Below, in pieces: positions 1 to 9,612 of a stretch of DNA of 64,000 bases (the stretch's first letter is position 1; each line of letters starts with the position of its first letter). A model generated the notes under the pieces. That model was not told the origin of the DNA, did not search any database, and saw only the letters and a program-made list of their open reading frames with translations. Source of the DNA: JBPYCR01 sp051846935 (GTDB lineage: Bacteria > Bacillota > Bacilli > Bacillales > Amphibacillaceae). The stretch lies in NCBI RefSeq assembly GCF_051846935.1, contig NZ_JBPYCS010000002.1, positions 62,001-126,000 on the forward strand, written 5' to 3'. A program made the position numbers and the translations under genes.

Positions 1-730
1 TGTATAGACACGTATCCAGTCCGATAAAATCGGCAAGCGTTAGAGGCCCCATCGGATGATTCGCACCTAGCTTCATCACTGTATCTATATCTTCAACTGT
101 TGCGACGCCTTCATAAACAGTGTAAATCGCCTCGTTTATCATAGGCATTAATATTCGATTAGCGACAAAACCTGGGTAGTCCTTCGATTCAACAGCTGTT
201 TTATTTATTTTCTTTGTAATAGCTTCAATCGCTTGATGTGTCGTATCACTTGTCTGCAAGCCACGAATAATTTCTACAAGCTTCATAACTGGTACAGGAT
301 TCATAAAATGCATCCCAATAAATTGTTCTGGATGCTTTGTGACGGCCGCTATTTCTGTTATCGATAACGACGATGTGTTTGTAGCTAATATTGCATGGCT
401 CGGTGCATAGGTAGAAAGCTCTTTAAAAATAGCCTTTTTCACTTCCAAATTTTCAACAGCCGCTTCAACTGCTAAATCACAAGAGGCGACATCCTTTATC
501 GTATTCGTAATCGTCACGTTGTTGATCGTTGCTTGCTTATCTTGCTCTGAAATACGTTCTTTCTCGACGGATCTATCGAGAATGCGTTCCATCGAATGCA
601 ATGCTTTTGTTAATGCTTCTTCGTTTTGATCATACAAGAGGACACGAATATCTGATTGAGCAAATACTTGAGCAATCCCTGTCCCCATCTGCCCAGCACC
701 TACGACAAATACATTTTTTATAACTGTCAT
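1..730 (-). CDS. 3-hydroxybutyryl-CoA dehydrogenase, C-terminus beyond window
   Basis: NAD-dependent 3-hydroxyacyl-CoA dehydrogenase of the Hbd/MmgB type, which interconverts acetoacetyl-CoA and 3-hydroxybutyryl-CoA. The translation begins MTVIKNVFVVGAGQMGTGIA, a Rossmann GxGxMG dinucleotide fold. It continues with NTSSLS and GMHFMNPVPVMKLVEI, family hallmarks around the catalytic Ser/His, and with GANHPMGPLTLADFIGLD in the C-terminal helical domain. The frame is open to base 1, so roughly the last 40 residues are missing. The ATG at 730 has a strong AGGAGGGG site just upstream. It lies downstream of a thiolase on the same strand, which gives consecutive steps of one beta-oxidation or butanoate pathway. 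Family assignment is secure; chain-length preference is not visible. Confidence 0.93.
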   Translation of the reverse strand, partial: MTVIKNVFVVGAGQMGTGIAQVFAQSDIRVLLYDQNEEALTKALHSMERILDRSVEKERISEQDKQATINNVTITNTIKDVASCDLAVEAAVENLEVKKAIFKELSTYAPSHAILATNTSSLSITEIAAVTKHPEQFIGMHFMNPVPVMKLVEIIRGLQTSDTTHQAIEAITKKINKTAVESKDYPGFVANRILMPMINEAIYTVYEGVATVEDIDTVMKLGANHPMGPLTLADFIGLDTCLY

Positions 731-904
731 AAAACCCCTCCTAATTTTTTGCGAGTATGCGAATTATAAATAAATGATTAATAAATAAAAAATTTCGGAT
801 TTTTGTATGGAAAATTAGGGAGTTTCTCCAACACGAGCGGAAATGGTAGAAAGCTTCCCATTATCCATTATTTCTCGAATACCCAAAACGAGCATCTTTC
901 TACA

Positions 905-945
905 TCTGACTCTTAAAACAATTGAACGTTCAGTCAATTTTATAT
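905..945. promoter_or_regulatory. Possible FadR/TetR-type operator
   Basis: The stretch around 918-936 reads ATTGAACGTTCAGTCAAT, an imperfect inverted repeat upstream of the hydroxybutyryl-CoA dehydrogenase start. A related T/G-rich palindromic patch (GAACGAATGATCAATCAG on the minus strand, about 2270-2300) lies upstream of the thiolase. Bacillus FadR, a TetR-family repressor of fatty-acid degradation genes, binds TGAATGA-type palindromes, so these are weak candidates. The rest of the 731-1032 gap shows no gene. Confidence 0.25.
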
Positions 946-1032
946 GCTAGAAACCATGGTCTAAATTGAGCGACCATCATTCTACTATTGTTACATTAGT
1001 TAGATGACTGGACGGTTAGAAGTGTTGCTTTA

Positions 1033-2214
1033 TTAATGAACTTCAATCATTATTGCATCGCCTTGGCCACCACCGCTGCATATTGCAGCAACTCCTATTC
1101 CGCCGCCTCGACGTTTTAATTCGTGGATAAGTGTTAAAATGATGCGAGAGCCACTTGCCCCAATCGGATGTCCAAGTGCAACCGCCCCACCATTCACGTT
1201 TATTTTCCCCGGATCAATTCCAGCAATTTCTTTACTAACGAGAGAAACCGCAGCAAATGCTTCATTAATTTCATATAAATCAATTTCTTCCTTCGTTTTA
1301 GCTGTACGATCCAACAATTTATTAATAACGAGACCAGGAGTTTGTGGAAAGTCTTCGCCTTCAACAGCTACTTCTGCATGCCCAATAATTGTAGCCAATG
1401 GCTGTTTATTCAGTTCGCGAGCTTTCTCATCAGACATAACGACAAATGCACAGGCACCATCATTTACTCCCGGAGCATTTCCAGCAGTAATTGTACCTGC
1501 TGCACCAAATGCCGGTCGCAGCTTTGCTAGCTTTTCCATACTCGTATCTTTTCGGGGTGCCTCATCTGTATCTACCACGATCGCCGCCCCTTTCCGTTGT
1601 GGTACTTCTACTGCAACGATTTCTTCAGCAAATTTGCCACTTTCAATCGCACTTACTGCTCGTTGGTGGCTGCGATATGACCATTCGTCTTGTGCTTTTC
1701 TAGTTAAATTGTATTCCTCTGCCGTACTATTTCCATATGTCCCCATATGAACGCCTGTAAATGAACATGTTAACCCATCATGAATCATTAAGTCCTTCAC
1801 CGTTTTATCGCCCATGCGATTGCCCCAGCGTGCGTCTGGCAAGAAATAAGGGGCATTGCTCATGCTTTCCATCCCACCTGCAATAATAGTATCTTCGTCT
1901 CCTAGTCGGATAAGCTGATCAGCTAAAGTAACACTGCGCAAGCCCGAAGCACACACTTTGTTTATTGTTTCTGTTTTTACATTCCATGAAATCCCTGCTT
2001 CTCGTGCAGCCTGTCGAGATGGTATCTGCCCTTGACCGCCTTGCAATACCGTACCCATAATAACTTCATCAATTTGACGATCATCGAGCTCAGCCCGATC
2101 AAGCGCCCCCCGAATAGCAATTCCACCTAATTGCGATGCAGTTAAATCTTTTAACGCTCCACCGAATCTCCCAAACGGCGTTCGGGCTCCCGAAACAATT
2201 ACAGCTTTTCTCAT
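1033..2214 (-). CDS. Acetyl-CoA C-acetyltransferase (thiolase)
   Basis: Thiolase of 393 residues, the usual length for bacterial acetoacetyl-CoA thiolases. It condenses two acetyl-CoA to acetoacetyl-CoA, or cleaves 3-ketoacyl-CoA in the other direction. The nucleophilic cysteine sits in NKVCASGLRSV (about residue 88). The C-terminal catalytic His and Cys are in GGAVALGHPIGASG and CSGGGQGDA. The ATG at 2214 follows TAGGAGGAT at 6 nt spacing. It sits between FadF (upstream) and the hydroxyacyl-CoA dehydrogenase (downstream) on one strand, with gaps of 166 and 302 bp, so it may have its own promoter. It is equivalent to MmgA/ThlA types; biosynthetic versus degradative use cannot be decided. Confidence 0.95.
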   Translation of the reverse strand: MRKAVIVSGARTPFGRFGGALKDLTASQLGGIAIRGALDRAELDDRQIDEVIMGTVLQGGQGQIPSRQAAREAGISWNVKTETINKVCASGLRSVTLADQLIRLGDEDTIIAGGMESMSNAPYFLPDARWGNRMGDKTVKDLMIHDGLTCSFTGVHMGTYGNSTAEEYNLTRKAQDEWSYRSHQRAVSAIESGKFAEEIVAVEVPQRKGAAIVVDTDEAPRKDTSMEKLAKLRPAFGAAGTITAGNAPGVNDGACAFVVMSDEKARELNKQPLATIIGHAEVAVEGEDFPQTPGLVINKLLDRTAKTKEEIDLYEINEAFAAVSLVSKEIAGIDPGKINVNGGAVALGHPIGASGSRIILTLIHELKRRGGGIGVAAICSGGGQGDAIMIEVH

Positions 2215-2380
2215 CCTAACATCCTCCTACTAGTTTAATCTTTAAAACTATTTATAATGTACTCGATCGAACTGATTGATCATTCGTTCGATAATCATTA
2301 GATGAAACGGAGGCAATTGCCTCCAATCTTAATAGCGATAAATTACGAAATATGGCATTCTAGTTAGTTAGTTAAGTAAC

Positions 2381-4489
2381 CTAAGCTGTTTCTGTTTTGT
2401 TCTGTGGAAATACGGATAAGGCTAAAATTTCTGCAACATCCATCGTACTTATATCTTCTTCTACTTCCTTCGCTTTCGTACCGTCGCTTAGCATTGTTAG
2501 GCAAAATGGACACGCACTGGAGATCATTGTCGGTTCAACAGCGAGCGCCTGCTCTGTTCGGGCTACGTTTATTCGGTTTCCAGTCGTTTCTTCCGTCCAC
2601 ATCAACCCACCGCCCGCACCACAGCACATACCATTCTCTCGTGTTCGGCTCATTTCTACGAGGTCGAGTCCTGGAATTGAACGTAAAATTTCACGTGGTG
2701 GATCATAAACACCATTATATCTGCCTAAATAACAGGAATCATGGTACGTCAAACGTTCATCGATGGCTTGCTTCGGCTTCAGCCGGCCTTCCATTACGAG
2801 ATCATATAACAGTTGTGTATGATGATATACTTCAGCAGTAAAACCAAAATCAGGATATTCATTTTTAAAAATATTATATGCATGAGGATCAATTGTAACG
2901 ATTTTTCTTACATCGTTTTTCTCAAATGCTTTAATGTTCTTCTCGGCAATTTCTTGAAATAAAAACTCATTTCCAATTCGTCTTGCCGTGTCACCGGAAT
3001 TTGCTTCTCGATTGCCTAAAATCGCAAATTCAATACCAGCTTCATTCATTAGTTTGGCAAAAGCAATCGCTATCTTCTGACTGCGACTATCATACGCACC
3101 CATGGAACTAACCCAAAATAAGTATTCAAAGCTTTTATCGACCTTTTTCAATTCTTTAATTGTAGGAATCGTAACCGTTTCATCGAGCTCTCTCCATTTT
3201 ATTCGGTCTTTTTTCGATAAGCCCCAAGGATTCCCTTGCCTTTCTATATTCATAACTGCTCGCTGTGCTTCGGGATCGATTTTCCCTTCCGTCATCACAA
3301 GATAGCGGCGCATATCTATAATGTGTCCAACGTGCTCATTCATCACAGGACAAGCTTCTTCACAATTACGACAAGTTGTGCAGCCGGACAGCTCCTCCTC
3401 TGTTATCACATCGCCAATCATGCTTATCGCTTCCATCGTTGCCGATGCTTCTTTATTCCCTGCTTTTGCCAATTGATTCGCACTTTTATAGGTAAACGCA
3501 TAAGCTGGTACCCATGGAGATTTCCCGGTAATAGCTGCTCCTTTTTCGTTCAAATGATTGCGCAGCTTGATCATAATGTCCATTGGAGACAGCATTTTAC
3601 CTGTTCCTGATGCTGGACAAACATCGGTACAACGCCCACATTCTACACAAGCATAGAAGTCTAGCATTTGTTCTTGATCAAAGTCTTCTACTTTCCCAAC
3701 TCCGAAGGATATTTCATCTTCCTCTGCATCTTCATCTAATTCAAAGTCAATTGTTTTTAGCTTTCCGGGTATACGTTTGCTAATAAACACATTGATCGGT
3801 GCTGCAATTAAATGCGCATGCTTTGATTGCGGTACATATATTAAAAATACGAGAATCGTAATTGTATGAATCCACCAAGCTATAAAAAATAAAATCATCG
3901 CCGTTTCCGGGCTTAGCCAGCTAAAAGCACGAGCTATTAAACTGGCAATTGGTTCTGTCCATGTCGTGCCTGTATTGTACCAGATTTGCGCCATGCCATT
4001 TCCAATTAATACAGACAGCATCAGCGTTCCTATAAAAACAAGTACAAGACCCGCTTTAAAGCCACGCTTTAGTCGAACGAGCTTCTCCACATACCTCCGG
4101 TAAAACGCCCATACGACAGCAATAAGAATCATTACTGTTACAAGCTCTTGAAAAAATGTAAAACCTGAATAAAACGCTCCAAATGGTAAGTGCGTACCTG
4201 GAGCAAGCCCTTTCACAAACATGTCAATCGCACCGAATTGCACGAGGATAAAACCATAAAACATCATTACATGAATAATTCCTGATTTCGGATCTTTTAA
4301 TAATTTTGATTGACCGAAAACAATAACGACGATTTTCCGTAACCGTTCTTTCCATGCAAGATCAAATACGGTTTTCTTTCCTAGCTTAATATATGCATAA
4401 CGAGTAGCCACTGCTTTGAAAAATAAATACAGTCCATACACTGTCACCGCAATGAATGCAATGCGATTAATAAGTAGAAATAAATCCAT
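2381..4489 (-). CDS. fadF: Membrane-bound (Fe-S) oxidoreductase, FadF-like
   Basis: A 702-residue protein with about six hydrophobic segments in residues 1-220 (nitrate-reductase gamma-like membrane domain). Two 4Fe-4S ferredoxin clusters follow (CVECGRCTDVCP starting at residue 281, then CTTCRNCEEACP), and then two HdrD-type CCG domains (HDSCYLGRYNG; MCCGAGGGLMW). This matches Bacillus FadF, thought to pass electrons from acyl-CoA dehydrogenase and ETF to the membrane quinone pool. The start chosen is the ATG at 4489, preceded by AAGGGAGGAG at 7 nt. An in-frame ATG at 4564 lacks a site and would place non-homologous residues first. Neighbouring thiolase and hydroxyacyl-CoA dehydrogenase genes support a beta-oxidation role. 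Confidence 0.9.
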   Translation of the reverse strand: MDLFLLINRIAFIAVTVYGLYLFFKAVATRYAYIKLGKKTVFDLAWKERLRKIVVIVFGQSKLLKDPKSGIIHVMMFYGFILVQFGAIDMFVKGLAPGTHLPFGAFYSGFTFFQELVTVMILIAVVWAFYRRYVEKLVRLKRGFKAGLVLVFIGTLMLSVLIGNGMAQIWYNTGTTWTEPIASLIARAFSWLSPETAMILFFIAWWIHTITILVFLIYVPQSKHAHLIAAPINVFISKRIPGKLKTIDFELDEDAEEDEISFGVGKVEDFDQEQMLDFYACVECGRCTDVCPASGTGKMLSPMDIMIKLRNHLNEKGAAITGKSPWVPAYAFTYKSANQLAKAGNKEASATMEAISMIGDVITEEELSGCTTCRNCEEACPVMNEHVGHIIDMRRYLVMTEGKIDPEAQRAVMNIERQGNPWGLSKKDRIKWRELDETVTIPTIKELKKVDKSFEYLFWVSSMGAYDSRSQKIAIAFAKLMNEAGIEFAILGNREANSGDTARRIGNEFLFQEIAEKNIKAFEKNDVRKIVTIDPHAYNIFKNEYPDFGFTAEVYHHTQLLYDLVMEGRLKPKQAIDERLTYHDSCYLGRYNGVYDPPREILRSIPGLDLVEMSRTRENGMCCGAGGGLMWTEETTGNRINVARTEQALAVEPTMISSACPFCLTMLSDGTKAKEVEEDISTMDVAEILALSVFPQNKTETA

Positions 4490-4599
4490 CCGGACGCTCC
4501 TCCCTTGTAAATAGTATAACGGATAATGAAGGCGATTGCATAAAAAAATAGAACTTTTAAACATCTCTTTTAAAAAATCATTTCGTACCTATAGCGAAT

Positions 4600-4656
4600 A
4601 TAAAAAGCCAGCCCATTAAGTGAGGCGCTTTGCCTTGTACTTAATTGAACTGGCTT
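4600..4656 (-). terminator. Rho-independent terminator downstream of argS
   Basis: On the minus strand AGCCAG (4655-4650) pairs with CTGGCT (4611-4606), with further pairing of AATTAAGT to ACTTAAT inside, followed by TTTTTAT. The long stem and T-run make a convincing terminator for the ywiB-argS transcript. It lies about 185 bp beyond the argS stop. Confidence 0.8.
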
Positions 4657-4706
4657 GCATCTAAGGCTCGCTTTACTTTTTAAGTAAAGTCTATTAGATG
4701 TGGCAG
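4657..4706 (-). other. Nested stem-loop before the argS terminator
   Basis: CATCTAA and TTAGATG (4658-4664 and 4694-4700) form an outer stem enclosing CTTTACTT/AAGTAAAG (4671-4678 and 4682-4689). Together with the adjacent terminator this gives an RNA-like module in the argS-fadF gap. It matches no riboswitch or T-box that I recognise. It may be a 3' UTR structure, a short non-coding RNA, or part of a fadF leader. Confidence 0.4.
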
Positions 4707-4840
4707 TCGAATGATTAGATTACTTATTTTATACCAATGATTTGCCACATTGTCAACTAAACTTCGATACTTTTCCCACTGACGACTCGAACGTTTTATT
4801 CCACAATGCGTAATATTATGAACCGGCTGTTGTTCTTTTA

Positions 4841-6511
4841 TTACATTTTTTCAGGTGCAGTAACACCAATTATGTTCAACGCATTCGCAATTGTTATTCT
4901 TACGGCTTTCATCAGTGCAATCCGTGCATTTGTTAAATCTATATGATCGCCATCAAGTACTTTTTCTGCGTTATAAAAGCTGTGTAATAACGAAGCTAAA
5001 TCGAATACATATTGTGTTACTCGATAAGGTGTTTTCTGCTTTGCTGCTTCTGCAATCATCTGTGGAAATTCGCCTAATTTCTTCAGTAAGTCGACTTCTT
5101 TTTCAGCAGTAAGTAAAGATGCGTCATATGCGGCATTGATGGAAAAGCCTTTTTCTTCTGCTTGCTTCAGCATAGAACAAATACGGGCATGCGCATATTG
5201 CACATAGTATACTGGATTTTCATTCGACTTCGAACGAGCTAAATCAATATCAAAATCAAGCTGTGAATCATTGGAGCGTGTAACAAAGAAATACCTCGTA
5301 GCATCTACGCCTACTTCATCCATAAGCTCTCTTAACGATACTGCTTTACCTGTCCGTTTACTCATTCGTATTTTCTCACCGTTTTCAAACAAGTTAACCA
5401 TTTGAATAATTTTTACTGCAAATCTTTCTTTAGCATAGCCAAGCGCTTGAATTGCTGCGCTCATTCTGGCAATATATCCGTGATGATCGGCACCCCAAAC
5501 ATTTATTATCGTATGGAAGCCTCGATCTAATTTATCCTGGTGATAGGCAATGTCCGGGGTTAAGTACGTATACGTTCCGTCTTGTTTAATAAGAACACGG
5601 TCTTTGTCATCTCCAAATGCAGTTGAACGTAACCAAGTTGCTCCGTCTTTTTCATACGTATAGTTCTCTTCTTCTAGTGTTCGCAATGCTTCAATTATTT
5701 TACCGCTCTCATATAACGACGTTTCCGAAAACCAGTTGTCAAAATAAACGCGAAAATCAGCTAAATCTTTTTTTATTTTTCCTAACTCATAATCTAATCC
5801 GTACGTTCGAAAAAAATGCAACCGTTCCGATTTATCCGCCTCTACCCACTTATCGCCATGGTCGGCTGCTAGCTTTTTCCCGATTTCAATAATATCTGCA
5901 CCGTGATAGCCGTCCTCGGGCATCTCGGCATCCTTTCCTAGTGCTTGCATGTAGCGGGCCTCTACAGATAGTGCTAAGTTATCAATCTGATTTCCCGCAT
6001 CATTAATGTAATATTCTCGTTCTACTTCATACCCTGCAGCTGACAGCACACTGCAAAGCACGTCGCCAAAAGCTGCACCACGTGCATGCCCTAGGTGAAG
6101 TTCCCCGGTCGGATTGACGGAAACAAACTCAACCTGAACACGTTCTCCTTTACCAGCGTCCGTTTTCCCATACGTATCTCCTGCTTGTAAAATAACCGGT
6201 ATGACATCGCCCAAAAAATCACTCTTCATAAAAAAATTAATAAAGCCTGGGCCAGCGATTTCTATCTTTTCGATGGATCCTTTAGATGGATCGATGCTTG
6301 CAACGATTTCTTCTGCTATATTGCGAGGCGCTTTTTTAGCAATCCGCGCTAATTGCATTGCTATATTTGTTGCAAAGTCACCGTGTGATTTATCTTTTGG
6401 CTTTTCAAGCTTAATCGGCGGTAATTCCTTTTCAGTTGCTATATTCGCTCGTACTATGCTTGCTGTAATTTCTTGCTGCAATGTATGCTCAATTGTTTCT
6501 AGCAAATTCAA
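4841..6511 (-). CDS. argS: Arginyl-tRNA synthetase
   Basis: Class I aminoacyl-tRNA synthetase charging tRNA-Arg, 556 residues (typical length). The HIGH-type motif appears in GELHLGHARGAAFGD and the KMSKS-type loop as KIRMSKRTGKAV. The N-terminal ArgS additional domain (residues 1-85) and the C-terminal DALR anticodon-binding domain are present. Translation starts at TTG 6511, with AGAGGAGG a few bases upstream. The start overlaps the ywiB stop by 4 nt, so the genes are translationally coupled. The ywiB-argS order is as in B. subtilis. Confidence 0.98.
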   Translation of the reverse strand: MNLLETIEHTLQQEITASIVRANIATEKELPPIKLEKPKDKSHGDFATNIAMQLARIAKKAPRNIAEEIVASIDPSKGSIEKIEIAGPGFINFFMKSDFLGDVIPVILQAGDTYGKTDAGKGERVQVEFVSVNPTGELHLGHARGAAFGDVLCSVLSAAGYEVEREYYINDAGNQIDNLALSVEARYMQALGKDAEMPEDGYHGADIIEIGKKLAADHGDKWVEADKSERLHFFRTYGLDYELGKIKKDLADFRVYFDNWFSETSLYESGKIIEALRTLEEENYTYEKDGATWLRSTAFGDDKDRVLIKQDGTYTYLTPDIAYHQDKLDRGFHTIINVWGADHHGYIARMSAAIQALGYAKERFAVKIIQMVNLFENGEKIRMSKRTGKAVSLRELMDEVGVDATRYFFVTRSNDSQLDFDIDLARSKSNENPVYYVQYAHARICSMLKQAEEKGFSINAAYDASLLTAEKEVDLLKKLGEFPQMIAEAAKQKTPYRVTQYVFDLASLLHSFYNAEKVLDGDHIDLTNARIALMKAVRITIANALNIIGVTAPEKM

Positions 6512-6948
6512 TGTGTTTCCTCCTCTGTAAAAATAAGCTTTAATTGATGATCGCGCTTGGCTTGACCATTTAATTTAACTTGATATGAAATAAACAGCTC
6601 TCCTTCGCTTGTTTCATCGATTGGCTTATATACAAGTGTGTGCGTGAACGTCTCCATACCCATCTTGCCATACGGGTGCTGCAATTGACTTTCTGTTTTT
6701 TTATGCAGACGAAATTGCTGGTTCATTGTGATCACGCCTGTGCGTTTTATGTTTACTTTATTTGCATGGATTGTTATTAAATTTTTTATAGTACCATTTT
6801 CCTCACTGTTTTCATCAAAGGTCAACACACTTATCGTGCCGGTTTTGTGAAAGGTTCCAGTCGCCAGCACATGATTATGTTCCTCGTTGCCTTCGTCGTT
6901 AATAATGGAATGGAGGTTTACTTTTACTTTCTTTTTTATACGCTTCAT
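6508..6948 (-). CDS. ywiB: DUF1934 beta-barrel protein, YwiB family
   Basis: A 146-residue cytosolic protein of the DUF1934/YwiB family (small lipocalin-like beta barrel, function unknown), rich in alternating beta-strand sequence (for example TFTHTLVYKP, ELFISYQVKLNGQ). The start is taken as ATG 6948 (MKRIKKKVKVNL) because GCAGGAG lies 8 nt upstream; a GTG three codons earlier is too close to that site. It is the first gene of the ywiB-argS operon and overlaps argS by 4 nt. The conserved pairing with argS suggests co-expression but does not reveal its job. Confidence 0.88.
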   Translation of the reverse strand: MKRIKKKVKVNLHSIINDEGNEEHNHVLATGTFHKTGTISVLTFDENSEENGTIKNLITIHANKVNIKRTGVITMNQQFRLHKKTESQLQHPYGKMGMETFTHTLVYKPIDETSEGELFISYQVKLNGQAKRDHQLKLIFTEEETH

Positions 6949-7091
6949 CGCTTGCACTCCTGCTAAAAAGATGCTGGCATTTTTGCTCGTTGCTATGCTG
7001 CTTTTCCTTTTATCCTTTTATATGAACGTCTACCAATAGTTTATTATAACTGTATTTCGCCTGATTTCCAATTGAAAGGAGTAGTTAGCTT

Positions 7092-7190
7092 GATTCGTAT
7101 TTGCGGGTGGATATTTAGATTTTTGAAAAACATCCTTTTTGTATCGAGATTCTTATTATTTCCGACCCCCGTTTCACGCTCATAAACGAC
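7092..7190 (+). repeat. Diverged MITE-like left end
   Basis: The sequence CGTATTTGCGGGTG at about 7096 and the next 36 bases (to TTTTTGTAT) align without gaps to 48603-48652. Both resemble the left end of the five intact MITE copies (CGTATTTGTGGGTG). No matching right end or target duplication was found, so this looks like an old or partial copy. The rest of the 6949-7301 gap holds the pbpG promoter region and nothing else that I can identify. Confidence 0.5.
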
Positions 7191-7301
7191 TCCAATTGTC
7201 CGTCACAGGGTCTTGCTTGTCTATTTTATATACACGTGTTTAATTCTTTGTTCATTTTACCATAATGAACATATATCGAACTAAAATGGAGACAGACTTA
7301 T

Positions 7302-9350
7302 ATGGTGAATAGAAAACAATCCAGTAAAAAAAGAAGCTTTCTAAAAAAAATCGTATATACGACTGTTTTGTTATTCCTTGCTCTTATTAGTGGTACGTTT
7401 ATTGTAATTTTCCTTAGTGGCCCACCTAATTTAGAAAAGGAACATAACACGATATATTACAGTCATACAGGAACGGTAATTGGGAACGAACAAGGGCTGG
7501 AAAGTCGGTACGCCGTTTCACTAAATGAGATCCCTGATCAGTTGATCCAAGCTACACTCCAAGTGGAGGATCAGCATTTTTATACCCATCATGGTTTTGA
7601 TTATAAACGAATTGTCCGAGCGCTTTTAAAAAACGTACAAACACGATCGCTTAAGGAAGGCGCAAGCACCCTTACACAGCAATATGCACGTAATTTATAC
7701 TTAAGTCATGAGAAAACATGGGTTCGAAAGTTGAAGGAAGCTTTTTATACCCTTCGATTGGAAGCTTTTTATTCGAAGGATGAAATATTGGAAGGGTATT
7801 TGAATATCATTTATTATGGGCACGGTGCATATGGCGTTGAAGCGGCGAGTCAAACGTTTTTTGATAAGCATGTCAATGAGCTCACGTTGCCAGAAGCGGC
7901 AATGCTTGCTGGAATTCCGAAAGGTCCAACGTACTATTCGCCATTTAACGATGAAGAAAGAGCAAAGAATCGGCAAGAAAAAATATTGCGTTTATTGCGT
8001 AATAAAAAATTGATAACAGAAGCCGAGTATGTGCTCGCTAAACAGTCACCTTTGAAATATGCACCACTGAAAAACAAGCGTACATCAGAGGTTGGCCCAT
8101 ATTTTCAGGATATTGCATTAAACGAAGCAAGCCGGCTATTAGACATGCCGATTGATGATATAAAAACAGCAGGATTACATATATATACGACGGTAGATGT
8201 ACCTATGCAAAAGCAGCTCGAAGCTCATATTGAACGTCAAATCGATTCGACGAGCGAGCTGGAGGTTGGCGCGATTGCCATGAACCCTAAGACCGGTGCA
8301 ATTAAAGCTCTCGTTGGTGGCCGTTCTTATGTTAATAGCCCGTTTAATCGAGCAGTTTCAGCAAGGCGAATGACAGGATCAAGCTTTAAGCCCTTTTTAT
8401 ATTACACAGCATTAAATTATGGCTATACCGCTAGTACGATGTTGATTAGCAAGCCGACTGTATTTGAGATGGACAATGGAAAAGTGTATAAGCCCGCTAA
8501 TTTTAATGACTATTATGCAAATAAACCAATTACACTCGCGCAAGCTTTGGCTTTATCGGACAATATTTATGCTGTGAAAACAAATGTTTTTCTTGGTCCC
8601 GATAAATTAGTTGAAACAGCAAAGCAGCTTGGAATCTCAAGCCCACTACCAGCTGTGCCTGCACTTGCGCTCGGTTCTGTTTCCGTTTCGGTCAATGAAA
8701 TGGTAACCGCTTACAGTATTTTTGCCAATGGCGGGCGAACGGTTAAAAGCTATACAATTAAAGAAATAGTTGATCGCCATGGGAACACATTATACGAGCG
8801 TAAAGAATTAGTTGGAAAGCAAATGCTTGACCGTAAAAAAACGTTTATAATTACCGATTTAATGACAGGTATGTTTGACGACGGATGGAACGATTACATG
8901 CAAGTAACCGGTTCAGCCATTGCAGACCAACTCAGCCGCACCTATGCCGGAAAATCAGGTACTACAAAATTCGATAGCTGGATGATTGGTTTTAGTCCAT
9001 CGCTTGCTACAGCAATATGGACAGGCTATGACGATAACCGGCCACTTACGAAGACGAGCGAAACAGCGTACGCCAAAAAGATATGGGCTGCTTTCATGGA
9101 GGCTGCCCATAAGGAAACACGACCCGAAAGCTTTCCTGTTCCAAGTGGGGTAATACGAGTTGCGATTGATCCTGCTACAGGTCACATCGCTACGCCGTAC
9201 TGTCCAACGAGGCAATCTGTTTATTTCGAAGAGGAAAACAAACCAAACAGATACTGTCAGCTGCATTTTCACATAGAAGAGAGAAGTATTGAGGAACAAG
9301 AAGATGATGAACAAAGCATTATAGACCGTCTGTTAAATATACTAAGGTAA
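7302..9350 (+). CDS. pbpG: Class A penicillin-binding protein, PbpG (PBP2d) type
   Basis: Bifunctional peptidoglycan synthase of 682 residues, close to B. subtilis PbpG. Order: short cytoplasmic tail and membrane anchor (about 17-40); GT51 glycosyltransferase with catalytic Glu in VEDQHFYTHHGFD (E89); transpeptidase with SSFK (S360), SDN (419-421) and KSGT (551-554). All catalytic motifs are intact. In B. subtilis PbpG acts in spore peptidoglycan synthesis, and the synteny (argS-ywiB upstream, ywhD downstream) supports orthology. The ATG at 7302 is preceded by a weak GGAGA site. A strong terminator follows the gene. Confidence 0.93.
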   Translation: MVNRKQSSKKRSFLKKIVYTTVLLFLALISGTFIVIFLSGPPNLEKEHNTIYYSHTGTVIGNEQGLESRYAVSLNEIPDQLIQATLQVEDQHFYTHHGFDYKRIVRALLKNVQTRSLKEGASTLTQQYARNLYLSHEKTWVRKLKEAFYTLRLEAFYSKDEILEGYLNIIYYGHGAYGVEAASQTFFDKHVNELTLPEAAMLAGIPKGPTYYSPFNDEERAKNRQEKILRLLRNKKLITEAEYVLAKQSPLKYAPLKNKRTSEVGPYFQDIALNEASRLLDMPIDDIKTAGLHIYTTVDVPMQKQLEAHIERQIDSTSELEVGAIAMNPKTGAIKALVGGRSYVNSPFNRAVSARRMTGSSFKPFLYYTALNYGYTASTMLISKPTVFEMDNGKVYKPANFNDYYANKPITLAQALALSDNIYAVKTNVFLGPDKLVETAKQLGISSPLPAVPALALGSVSVSVNEMVTAYSIFANGGRTVKSYTIKEIVDRHGNTLYERKELVGKQMLDRKKTFIITDLMTGMFDDGWNDYMQVTGSAIADQLSRTYAGKSGTTKFDSWMIGFSPSLATAIWTGYDDNRPLTKTSETAYAKKIWAAFMEAAHKETRPESFPVPSGVIRVAIDPATGHIATPYCPTRQSVYFEEENKPNRYCQLHFHIEERSIEEQEDDEQSIIDRLLNILR

Positions 9351-9462
9351 CGTACTAGATGCTCAACTCAAACGAATGCAGCCAATGCCCTGAAGCAATT
9401 GTTTTTTTAACATGCTACACAATGGGTGGTGTCTAATTTGTTGTTTCTACGCAAGCAATAAA

Positions 9463-9514
9463 AGAAGCTGACCTATGCAGAATTCCTTCTGCTTTTTGGT
9501 CAGCTTCTTTTTTG
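9463..9514 (+). terminator. Rho-independent terminator after pbpG
   Basis: AGAAGCTGACC (from 9463) pairs with GGTCAGCTTCT (ending at about 9509), followed by a T-run, about 110 bp beyond the pbpG stop. The A-rich left flank could let it also work for the minus-strand ywhD. Confidence 0.85.
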
Positions 9515-9612
9515 TCCTAGCAAGCATGTGTAGCCCATGTATTTCTATATTACAAACTCCTGAACCAAAGCACAAGATTTTATTGACATATTCTTCATTT
9601 GTCACAAAGTGT

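Noticed and set aside
1139..1750. 203-residue plus-strand ORF
   Set aside because: Antisense shadow of the thiolase gene, without a ribosome site or recognisable motif.
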